DNA from: Bacteroides sp.
GTDB lineage: Bacteria > Bacteroidota > Bacteroidia > Bacteroidales > Muribaculaceae
Direction of reading: 5' to 3'
NCBI GenBank assembly: GCA_014801225.1
Contig: JAAVEO010000038.1
Location: forward strand, 26,388-90,387
DNA length: 64,000 nucleotides
Both the position numbers and the translations under genes were made by a program. The notes beneath the pieces are model-generated. The model was not told the DNA's origin. It was given only the letters and a program-made list of their open reading frames with translations, and did not search any database. Below, piece after piece: positions 9,066 to 18,400 of this stretch; positions within the stretch are counted from its first letter, which is position 1, and every line of letters begins with the position of its first letter.

Positions 9066-11007
9066 CACGGTTGACGGGAATGTGGCTAAAATAGCTGCGC
9101 TATTCCCTCATTGCGTCACTGAGCACAAAGGCAAGGACGGCACCGCCGAACTTGCCATTGACTTTGACAAACTTCGCGCAGAGTTGTCAAAGGATGTTCT
9201 CGACGAGGGCGAAGAACGCTATCAGTTCACTTGGCCTGATAAGCGTGCTGCTTCTCGTCTCGCAAATACGCCTACTGATAAGACTCTCCGTCCTGATGTA
9301 GAGGCCTCCAAAGATTTCTGGAACACAGAGAATCTTTATATTGAGGGCGACAATCTCGATGTGCTGAAAGTTCTCCGCGAGAACTATCTCGGCAAAATCA
9401 AAATGATCTACATTGACCCTCCCTATAATACCGGCAATGACTTCGTTTATAACGATGACTTCACACAGGGTAAGGAAGACTTCGAGGTAACCAGCGGACT
9501 TTTCGATGAGGATGGTAATCAAGTTCTTGACCCGATGCAACGCAATACCGAAGCCAACGGTCGTTTCCATACCGATTGGCTTAATATGATTTACCCCCGT
9601 CTGAAAATAGCCAGAGATTTGCTTACAGAAGATGGTGTAATTTTTATCTCAATTGGAGAGGAAGAAATCCATAATTTGAAAAAAGTTTCCGACGAAATTT
9701 TTGGTGCAGAAAATTTCAGAAACTCATTCATTACAAGACGATATGACAAAAATCTTAATCGTCAATTTATGGATGCGGGTCTTCAAACTTTTAATATCGG
9801 GTTTGAATATATATTGTGTTATTCAAAAAAGGCATTCTCTTTTACTCCAGTATTTAGAGAAGCCTCAGAAGAAAGACAATCATTTGGCTACTGGAAAGGA
9901 TTCTGGAATGATGCTGATAGACCTACTATGAGATATGACATATTAGGGTTTACTCCTGAAAAAGGTCAATGGAAGTGGAAGCAGGATGTTGCACAGGAAG
10001 CAGTTGAAAACTATAAGACTTATGTTGATAAGTTTAGCAATACCATGTCTCTTGAAGAATATTGGGAAAAAACGGGTAAATGTAAAAAATTCATTCGTCG
10101 AAACCCCAATGGGAAAGGTAAAAACGCCGGGGTTGAAAATTGGATTGCTCCGACCGATTCCGTTCTTCGTAATACAAACTGGTTAGATTTACTTGCTTCA
10201 AAAAATGATAGCACTACACAAGGTCTATTTGATTTTCCTAAAAATGTAGATGTAATCAAACTTATACTTGAGGCAGGAGCAGACAAGGAGGCAACAGTCC
10301 TAGACTTCTTCAGCGGAAGTGCCACGACTGCGCATGCCGTTATGAAACTCAACGCAGAGGACGGCGGCAAGCGTAAGTTCATAATGGTGCAGCTACCCGA
10401 AGTCACCAATGAAAAGAGCGAGGCTCGTAAGGCTGGCTATGAAACCATCTGCCAAATAGGAGAAGAGCGTATCCGCCGTGCTGGCGATAAGATTCTCACG
10501 AATCTTTTGTCTGGTGCTGGTAGAGTTGATGGAACAGGATATGGGTGTGGAATAGATAATTATGAAGAATATGTCGAATCAACAGGAGACCGTGTACTTG
10601 ACACCGGCTTCCGCGTCCTCAAACTTGACTCGTCGAATATGGAGGATGTGTTCTATACTCCTGAAGATTTCAACGAGCAGGATCTGTTTAACTACGTTGA
10701 CAATGTGAAGCCTGACCGCACGCCGCTTGATTTGCTGTTCCAAGTACTGCCCGAACTCGGCATCGAACTCTCCGCCAAGATTGAGGAGAAGGATGTCAAT
10801 GGTAAAAAGGTCTTTTTCGTTGACGGCACTTATCTCATCGCTACGTTCGACATCGAAGTAAACGAGTCCACTGTTACCGAAATAGCCAAAATGCAACCGC
10901 AATACTTCGTAATGCGTGATGCGTCTGCCGCCAACGATAACGTTCTCGATAACTTCGAGCAAATCTTCAAACATTATTCCCCCGACACTATCTGCAAAAT
11001 CTTGTAA
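9037..11007 (+). CDS. mod: Type III-like DNA methyltransferase (Mod)
   Basis: This 656-residue enzyme is a beta-class amino-methyltransferase: motif IV IDPPYNTGND (Asp127-Tyr130) comes before the target recognition region, and the SAM-binding motif LDFFSGSATT (Asp423 onward) comes after it. Such Mod proteins methylate adenine N6 in an asymmetric site. The start MEKLRMKSL fits the family; it overlaps the upstream gene by 29 bases, implying coupled translation. The middle (about residues 189-418) is A+T-rich compared with both ends, and a short A+T-rich insert lies near residues 488-515, so the recognition domain was probably swapped by recombination. The SIR2 gene follows after 7 bases. Confidence 0.93.
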   Translation: MEKLRMKSLDTVDGNVAKIAALFPHCVTEHKGKDGTAELAIDFDKLRAELSKDVLDEGEERYQFTWPDKRAASRLANTPTDKTLRPDVEASKDFWNTENLYIEGDNLDVLKVLRENYLGKIKMIYIDPPYNTGNDFVYNDDFTQGKEDFEVTSGLFDEDGNQVLDPMQRNTEANGRFHTDWLNMIYPRLKIARDLLTEDGVIFISIGEEEIHNLKKVSDEIFGAENFRNSFITRRYDKNLNRQFMDAGLQTFNIGFEYILCYSKKAFSFTPVFREASEERQSFGYWKGFWNDADRPTMRYDILGFTPEKGQWKWKQDVAQEAVENYKTYVDKFSNTMSLEEYWEKTGKCKKFIRRNPNGKGKNAGVENWIAPTDSVLRNTNWLDLLASKNDSTTQGLFDFPKNVDVIKLILEAGADKEATVLDFFSGSATTAHAVMKLNAEDGGKRKFIMVQLPEVTNEKSEARKAGYETICQIGEERIRRAGDKILTNLLSGAGRVDGTGYGCGIDNYEEYVESTGDRVLDTGFRVLKLDSSNMEDVFYTPEDFNEQDLFNYVDNVKPDRTPLDLLFQVLPELGIELSAKIEEKDVNGKKVFFVDGTYLIATFDIEVNESTVTEIAKMQPQYFVMRDASAANDNVLDNFEQIFKHYSPDTICKIL

Positions 11008-11014
11008 GTCGCAA

Positions 11015-12229
11015 ATGGATAATACAAACCTGATTCGAAATATCATCTCAAATAATAATGATAATATCGCATTCTTGATAGGTAATGGCATCCATTACCA
11101 ATTCAAGGACTGTGAGTTACCGTGGGATGAACTATTAAAAAAGCTTTGGCGTGAGTATGTTGATGATAGGGATGCTCTATTAGGTGATATGTCATTGACT
11201 GAAATATATGATATCGTAGAAATGAGCGCTATAGAAAGGCACTGTGAGGAGGAGTACAAACGTTTAATAGAAGCTTTAAAAAGTCCTTCATCTACGGAAT
11301 TCAAGGATACTTTAGGCGATCCTCGGAAGGACTTGTCTCGAATAGTCCAAAATTTAGCCCAAAAATCGTCCAATACACCTTTCGATAATAAAAAAATAGA
11401 CCGTGAGATATTAGAAAAATTTCAGAAAACTAATCAAGAATGGGTTCATTTTTGTAGGGAATGGTGCCGTTCAAATATTGATGGTTATGAATCTCTCACT
11501 GATGAACAATGTGTAAATGAGTTGTTCTCCTTGTTAGAAAATTCTTCTAAGCAGCAAATATTTAGAAATTCTCTAAAAAGAGAGGTAGCAGAAATGTTCC
11601 CTTCAAAGAAAATTTACAAGTTAGCTGAGTGCATATCCTATATCAAAGGGTTAAATGTTCCTATTTTAACAACAAATTTCGATACTTATATGAGTGATTC
11701 CGTAGGAGCGAAACGCTTCATCAATAACACGGAAGATCAACTGTATAAGTTCACAGACTTTTACCCATGGAATGTTTATTATAGTAATAATAAACTAAAT
11801 GAAAATATATTGGATAATTTTGGAATATGGCATATTAATGGCATGACTGACTATCCAAGAAGTATCAGATTAGGCTTAAGTGACTATATGGGCTGTGTTG
11901 AGCGAGCACGAGTGATGATACAGGGAAATAACCTTAATGAATATTTCACTGGAAAAAGAAAATCAAATTGGAAAGGCTATAATACATGGCTGCACATTCT
12001 TTTCAATAAAAATCTTTTCATCTTTGGTCTCGCTTTGGAACAAAATGAAGTATTTCTTAGATGGTTGCTTATACAGCGGGCAAAGTATAGCCGTCTATAT
12101 AATCTCAACCTAAATGGTTGGTATATAGGCAAAGGTATACCGGAAGGGAAAAGATATTTTCTGGAATTTTTAGGATTTGAAGTTGTTGAGCTTTCGAATT
12201 ATAATGAACTTTATCAGGCATTGAAATAG
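11015..12229 (+). CDS. SIR2-family protein, probable NAD-cleaving effector
   Basis: The 404-residue product has SIR2 hallmarks: FLIGNGIHYQF (20-30) for the nucleotide-binding glycine loop, LTTNFD (218-223) with the Asn-Asp pair, WHINGM with His273 in the catalytic-His position, and a later FGLALEQNEVFLRWLL strand-helix. Standalone SIR2 proteins of this kind in defence loci degrade NAD+ on phage infection. I chose ATG 11015 because it sits 7 bases after the mod stop; a longer in-frame opening upstream runs inside mod. Its stop codon is directly followed by the res start. It is clearly A+T-rich relative to mod and res, so it looks like cargo placed between them. NADase activity is inference from family. 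Confidence 0.83.
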   Translation: MDNTNLIRNIISNNNDNIAFLIGNGIHYQFKDCELPWDELLKKLWREYVDDRDALLGDMSLTEIYDIVEMSAIERHCEEEYKRLIEALKSPSSTEFKDTLGDPRKDLSRIVQNLAQKSSNTPFDNKKIDREILEKFQKTNQEWVHFCREWCRSNIDGYESLTDEQCVNELFSLLENSSKQQIFRNSLKREVAEMFPSKKIYKLAECISYIKGLNVPILTTNFDTYMSDSVGAKRFINNTEDQLYKFTDFYPWNVYYSNNKLNENILDNFGIWHINGMTDYPRSIRLGLSDYMGCVERARVMIQGNNLNEYFTGKRKSNWKGYNTWLHILFNKNLFIFGLALEQNEVFLRWLLIQRAKYSRLYNLNLNGWYIGKGIPEGKRYFLEFLGFEVVELSNYNELYQALK

Positions 12230-15200
12230 ATGAAATTCAAATTTAAAATACAAGGCTATCAGACCGAGGCTGTCGATAATACAACTGCTATCTTCACCGG
12301 TCAACTTAATCGCGATAACACACACTACCGCCGCGACTTGGGTAAACTTACCGCAGGTACCATGCGCGAGATGCTTGACGATGACGGCTACCGCAATGCT
12401 GATATTGAGCTTTCTTCGAAGCAACTGCTCGATAATCTTCACTCCGTTCAGACTGCCGCCGGTGTGCCGCTCTCCAAATCTCTCAGCAAGATCGACGGCT
12501 TGGGTGCCGTCAACCTTGATGTCGAGATGGAGACAGGTACGGGTAAGACTTACGTATATATCAAGACGATGTTTGAACTTAACAAGCTCTACGGTTGGTC
12601 GAAGTTCATCATCGTTGTGCCGAGTATCGCTATCCGTGAGGGTGTAGCGAAATCCTTCCGTATGCTTGAAGATCACTTCATGGAGCAGTACGGAAAGAAA
12701 GCACGTTGGTTCGTCTATAACAGCTCGAACCTCAATCAACTCGATCAGTTCTCACAGGATGCAGGGCTTAACGTGATGATAATAAATACTCAGGCGTTTG
12801 CCTCCTCACTCAAAGAGGGAAGTCGGTCAAAGGAGAGCCGAATAATTTACTCGAAGCGTGACGAGTTCGCTTCGCGTCGTCCGATCGACGTGATTGCGGC
12901 CAACCGCCCGATTATCATAATGGACGAACCTCAAAGAATGGAGGGAGCTGCTACACAATCCGCTCTCAAAAAATTCAATCCCCTGTTCGTATTGAATTAT
13001 TCCGCTACCCACCGCACAAGACATGATACTGTCTATGCACTTGACGCTCTGGACGCTTACCGCGAGCGCCTTGTCAAGCGTATCAAAGTAATCGGTTTTG
13101 AACTTAAGAACCTACCGGGCACCAACGGCTACATGTATCTCGAAGATATAGTCCTGTCTTCAACCAAACCTCCGATGGCACGCATATCTATTGAAGTCAA
13201 GAACGCCGCCGGCGAACCTCGCCGCCATTTCAAGACCTTTGGAGTAGGGGATTCCCTTTTCATAGCCTCAAATGAATTGGAGGAATATCGTGGCTACGAT
13301 ATTGCTGAAATCAATCCCGGCACTGCCTCACATCCTGTAGGATTTGTAACGTTTACCAACGGCGTAACGCTGCGCAAAGGCGACATCATAGGCGAATCCA
13401 ACGAACTGCACATGCAGCGCGTTCAGATTCGCGAGACGATTAAGGCTCACTTCGAGAAGGAACGCCGGTTGTTCAAGAAAGGGATCAAGTGTCTCTCACT
13501 CTTCTTCATTGATGAAGTGGCGAAATACCGCAAGTATGACGAGAACGGCGAACCTGTCAAGGGCATATTCCAAACCATCTTTGAAGAGGAATATTCTCGC
13601 CTCGTCAATGAAGAGATCAATATCTTTGATGAGGAATACAATGAGTATCTGCGTCGTTTCAGTCCCTCTCAGACGCATCGCGGCTATTTCTCCATTGACA
13701 AGAAAGGGAAGATGGTTGATAGCAAGACCAAACGCGGTTCTGATGTCAGCGAGGAGGCCTCTGACTATGATCTAATTCTCCGGGATAAGGAGCGTCTGCT
13801 GAGTTTTGAAGAACCGACACGTTTCATCTTCTCACACTCCGCTCTGCGCGAGGGCTGGGACAATCCGAACGTATTCCAGATTTGCACACTGCGCCATAGT
13901 AATTCCACTACTACCAAACGTCAGGAGGTTGGGCGTGGCTTGCGTATAGCCGTTGACCGCAATGGTATCCGTCAGGATAAAGAACTGCTTGGCGATAACG
14001 TTCACGACATAAATGTGCTTACAGTGATCGCCAACGAGAGTTATGCAGATTTTACCGGTGGGTTGCAGAAGGAGACTCGTGAGGCTTTGCGTGAACGCGC
14101 CACGAAAGCATCTACCGACTATTTCAAGGGTAAGAGCATTACTCTCGACGGTCAGCCTCATATCGTTTCAGATACAGAGGCAAGCCGCATAATGATCTAC
14201 CTTGAAGATAATGGATATATAGACGATGCCGGTAACATCACCCCGAAGTACCATGCCGATGTAGCTGCTGAGGCTGTTGCTCCCTATGGTAAGCAACTTG
14301 AACCGATGGCAGAGGGCGTGACGCTGTTGATTAACTCTATCTTCGACCCGAATCTGCTTAAAGAGATGACAGGGGACGGAAACAAGACCAAATTGCCTGA
14401 GCCAAGACTTAACGCGAATTTCGCCAAGCCGGAATTTCAGGCACTTTGGAAGGCGATCAACCATCAATATGTATATACCGTAAGTTACGACACTGCCGAG
14501 TTGATCAATAATGCAATTCTGCACCTCAACACTGATGAATTGCAGGTGAGAAAACTAAGGTATATCAAGATAGTTGGCGAACAAGATAAAGAGAATGTTG
14601 ATGAATATGGAAATACGAAATCCACAACAGACGAATTGACGGATGTTTCCACATCAACCGTAAGATATGATCTTATCGGCCTGATTGCCAAGGGATCCAA
14701 TATCACGCGCCGAACTGCCGCCAAGATTCTTCAAGGGTTGTCTTACGCGAAGCTCGCCTTGTTCCGTAACAATCCCGAAGAATTTATCCGCAAAGTAGTT
14801 AAGATTATCCGAGAGCAGAAAGCGACTATGATAGTGGATCATATACACTATCATCTGACAGATGGCAAGTATGACTCCGATATCTTCACCGCTGTAAGCC
14901 GGGCAGACTTCGACAAAGCTGTTCAGACATCTAAACATATCACTGACTACGTTGTATCAGACAGTAAGGGTGAGCGGGATTTCGCCCACGATCTTGATGA
15001 AGCCGATGAAGTGGTTGTGTACGCAAAGTTGCCTCGATCGTTTGCTATCCCCACCCCGGTAGGTAATTATGCACCCGATTGGGCGATAGCGATGCAAAAA
15101 GGCGATGTAAAGCACATCTTCTTTATCGCCGAGACTAAAGGATCTCTACAGTCAATGCAAATAAGCGCCCTTGAGAATGCGAAGATTGATTGCTGCACAC

Positions 15201-15292
15201 AACTCTTCCGGGAAATTTCGACTGATAAAGTCAAGTATCATAAAGTCACCTGCTATCAAGACTTGATAGATGCAATGACATCTGTAAAATAA
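12230..15292 (+). CDS. res: Type III-like restriction subunit (Res)
   Basis: The 1020-residue protein has a superfamily 2 helicase core with Walker A ETGTGKT (Lys106), Walker B IIMDEPQRM, motif III YSATHR and motif VI QEVGRGLRI, followed near the C-terminus by a PD-(D/E)XK nuclease: APDWA with Asp950 and IAETKG with Glu968 and Lys970. Both catalytic sites look intact. Type III Res works with Mod, cutting DNA after ATP-driven communication between two unmethylated sites. The ATG follows the SIR2 stop with no gap. Composition matches the SNF2 helicase and mod ends, so these form the older core of the operon. Confidence 0.94.
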   Translation: MKFKFKIQGYQTEAVDNTTAIFTGQLNRDNTHYRRDLGKLTAGTMREMLDDDGYRNADIELSSKQLLDNLHSVQTAAGVPLSKSLSKIDGLGAVNLDVEMETGTGKTYVYIKTMFELNKLYGWSKFIIVVPSIAIREGVAKSFRMLEDHFMEQYGKKARWFVYNSSNLNQLDQFSQDAGLNVMIINTQAFASSLKEGSRSKESRIIYSKRDEFASRRPIDVIAANRPIIIMDEPQRMEGAATQSALKKFNPLFVLNYSATHRTRHDTVYALDALDAYRERLVKRIKVIGFELKNLPGTNGYMYLEDIVLSSTKPPMARISIEVKNAAGEPRRHFKTFGVGDSLFIASNELEEYRGYDIAEINPGTASHPVGFVTFTNGVTLRKGDIIGESNELHMQRVQIRETIKAHFEKERRLFKKGIKCLSLFFIDEVAKYRKYDENGEPVKGIFQTIFEEEYSRLVNEEINIFDEEYNEYLRRFSPSQTHRGYFSIDKKGKMVDSKTKRGSDVSEEASDYDLILRDKERLLSFEEPTRFIFSHSALREGWDNPNVFQICTLRHSNSTTTKRQEVGRGLRIAVDRNGIRQDKELLGDNVHDINVLTVIANESYADFTGGLQKETREALRERATKASTDYFKGKSITLDGQPHIVSDTEASRIMIYLEDNGYIDDAGNITPKYHADVAAEAVAPYGKQLEPMAEGVTLLINSIFDPNLLKEMTGDGNKTKLPEPRLNANFAKPEFQALWKAINHQYVYTVSYDTAELINNAILHLNTDELQVRKLRYIKIVGEQDKENVDEYGNTKSTTDELTDVSTSTVRYDLIGLIAKGSNITRRTAAKILQGLSYAKLALFRNNPEEFIRKVVKIIREQKATMIVDHIHYHLTDGKYDSDIFTAVSRADFDKAVQTSKHITDYVVSDSKGERDFAHDLDEADEVVVYAKLPRSFAIPTPVGNYAPDWAIAMQKGDVKHIFFIAETKGSLQSMQISALENAKIDCCTQLFREISTDKVKYHKVTCYQDLIDAMTSVK

Positions 15293-15294
15293 AT

Positions 15295-15450
15295 ATGGAC
15301 GAGTTAGACAAATTTGATAAATACGACGGTAATCCGATTCATGATATGGTAGTTGATTATGACTACCATATCAATACCGGAGCATTTGCTTCCGGGTTCG
15401 GTGATACTGACCTTGACGACTACATCAACAATCTAAATGACTGGGATTAA
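15295..15450 (+). CDS. Small, very acidic protein (51 codons)
   Basis: An ATG two bases after the res stop opens a 51-codon frame ending two bases before the ATG of the next gene, spacing that fits a real operon member. The product has 13 Asp and 1 Glu against 2 Lys, with clusters such as FGDTDLDDYINNLNDW. No family is recognised. Small acidic proteins can mimic DNA and block nucleases or methylases, or serve as antitoxins; both ideas are inference. It could also be a translated spacer, but chance would rarely keep such tight spacing on both sides. Confidence 0.6.
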   Translation: MDELDKFDKYDGNPIHDMVVDYDYHINTGAFASGFGDTDLDDYINNLNDWD

Positions 15451-15452
15451 AT

Positions 15453-18400
15453 ATGAAATTACTTAAATCCATATTCAGGACGCTTTTTTCAGAAGAAATA
15501 TCTTCACTTCAAAAGCAGATTCAGTCGAAGCAGGAGGCTTTGGCTGAAAAGGAAACAACCATTAGTGAACTCAGGCGCGGGCAGCGACGATTAGTTGCCA
15601 AGATAGATACCTGTCATCAGGAAATTTCCAATTTGAAAAATCAGGCAAATACACTTCGGGGAACAATATCAGCAAAGGACACCGAATTATCTGCCAAGAA
15701 TCAGAGAATAATTGTTCTTGACCGGACTCTGTCCGAAAAGAAATCCGAATCTGAGCACGATAAGGTGCTTATTAGTGATTATCGACAGCAAATTGACAGT
15801 CTTGAGGTTGCCAAGAAAGAATTAGAGCAACTTATTGAAAATCAAAAACAACTTATTCAAGAAAATGATACTCAGACTCAGCAATTAGAAAATAACCTAA
15901 GACTTGCGAAAGAACAACTCGAGAACTCAATCTCTCAGAAGTCAGCTCTTGAAACCAAATTGCAGGATTTGACTCAAAAAATAGGTGAGGCTCAAAGAAT
16001 CATATCTGAAACAGAGAAAGAGGTTATTGAAAAAAACGATAGTCTTCTTGCAAAAGAGACAGAATTGACGGAATTGAGAAAAGTCGAGAAGTCTCTTGAA
16101 GAAGAAGTGAACAGATTGACCGGCTCATTGTCTGAAAGCAATAGTCAGATGGATATTCTTACATCCAGAAATGATCTTTTAGAGGCTGACAAGCAAAAGC
16201 TGCAAGCTAAGCTTAATGAGCTTAAAAATCAATCTTTCGATGAGGAATTATTGACTGCTCTAAAAAATGATGTCAAGCAAAAACAAGAATACATATCCGG
16301 TCTTGAAGTAGACATTCAACATCTAAATGAAGAGCTTTCTTCCATCCGAAATAAGAATAGAGAATCGAATAATCTGCTCAATGAGAAAATACGTGAGTGC
16401 GATGATCTAAAGAAGGAATTGCAATCTATCTCCGCACAATATGAAGCAGTCCAAAGTACCGAAAAAGCTCTCGCACAAGCTAAAGCACGAATTGGAGAAC
16501 TGGAAAATGCATTAAAAAATGCCCCAACACTCAGTGAACTGATTAAACGAGACAAAGAAATTGAAAGGCTTAAATCTAAGATTAGGGAATATGAAATTAA
16601 AATAGCGGAATTATCGAAACCTACCTCCGATGAACCGGAACAAGAGCCTGTTCAGGCTGAGCCCTCAACTCAGACTGGTAAAAGTGAACCGAAGACAACC
16701 ACTAAGGCTCGGTACAGGAAATTTCATTTCCCATATCGAAAAAAAACGATTGCCCCATCAAAAGATGTTGTCACGGTAGATTTTCCTATAATCGAAAATG
16801 ATAACGTCTATTCTCAGACGGCCAGACTGATAGACAAGGTATTCAATCATCGTTCAAACTCTTTTATTACGGCTAACGATATATTCCTACACAAGTCTGT
16901 AGAAGAAATGTCGCGAATGAGATTTGAACTTGAAGAAGCATTGCGAACCGGAGTGCCCTACCTAACTTGTCCTTGTTGTGGGAATATGGTAAAAATATCA
17001 AGTCGTAGCGTCGGATTTGGATTAAAGAGCAAGGAAGTCCAATTCTTTACTCACGCTGTAAAGAATATCCCTTGCGATCTTAAAAGAGATAATTCCTATA
17101 CTGTAACTATCGATGATGGTGATAGAGACCAGAACGATTTTTCATATTTGAAAGAATTGAGGAATCTATTGGCTAATTCTTTAAGAACAGAACTTAGCCG
17201 TAGCAAAGGCTTATCTGATGTTAAAGATTGGGTGTATATAAACTCAGATGAGTTGCCAACAATGAAAAGGCGACTTGCAGATGTAACTGCAAGATACAAC
17301 GATATTGATGTTGTGTTCGAACTGGTTACACCCACCACTCATGTGGCTCGCGTACATGACCGGGATATTTTCTATCTGATCAACCGCAGACAGGTATTTT
17401 GGATTTTAGGTCTGGAGTCGATTGTTGATTACAATGAATTGAGACGTTCTGTTTCAAAGGATATTTTCTTCACTAACAAACGCAACGTATTTGTATTTGA
17501 CCTTGAAGCCCAGAAAGAATCGAAACGACGTGGGGAGTTGATGCTTAAGTGTAATTGGTTGGACGAAGATGGTGCATGGTATTATCAGATTGAGAAAAAT
17601 GGTAAGAATGGTATTCTAATATCACTTGATCAGATACATTTTGAACAAGATAGTTGCCGTCCATATTTTTATGATGCGGACGAGCCTTTCTACCTAAAAC
17701 ATCCTACAGCAGAACGACCTCTTAAACTATCAAGAGAGAAACTGAAAGAGGAGATCATTGATGCTTGGAATTACGAACAGCAACGAAATCGAGCCATTGA
17801 GGAAATGCTTAGAGAGAATCGTGGTGTAGAAGCATATTCCGATGGTGGTAAATGGGGCTTCAAGTTCGGAGATACAGTCTTCATTGAACCCGTTTTTGAT
17901 TCTAAGCCAATGATGCTTGGAGATTTTGCCAAGGTTGAAAAAGATAGCAAGTTCGGTGTAGTCAACAGATTTGGAGAATATAGATTGCAACCGGATAAGG
18001 ATAATGTTGTTCTTCTTCCTAACGGTTATATTCTATATGCTTCTAAGGAGAATTGGTATTTATTCGGGGTGATCGACCCTCTGACATCATTTGCCTCAAA
18101 TGATGAAGTGATTGTATCTACAATATCGAGACCTTCTTCTATCTATCACCTTACAATCGGGAAGTATCTCTTTAAGGGACAACAACCGGAAGAGTTCTAC
18201 TTTGTTGGTAACGAAATATTCAGAAAGAATAATAATTCCGGGAAATGGAGCCTTTGGCAGTCGAACGGAGAGAAAGTAACAGATGTATACTGGGATAGTA
18301 TTGAATTTACATCAGAGGATAACATTAAGGTCTCAATAAATGGACGAACCCAAATATTGGCACTTGATGGTACTGTCTTAGAGGAACAGAAATATAAATC

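Noticed and set aside
10916-11014. Extended N-terminus of the SIR2 protein
   Set aside because: These codons lie wholly inside mod in another frame; SIR2 homology starts only after ATG 11015.
4225-15292. DISARM or BREX system
   Set aside because: No DrmA/DrmB, PglZ or BrxL homologue is present; the Mod and Res pair and beta-class motif order point to a type III-like system.
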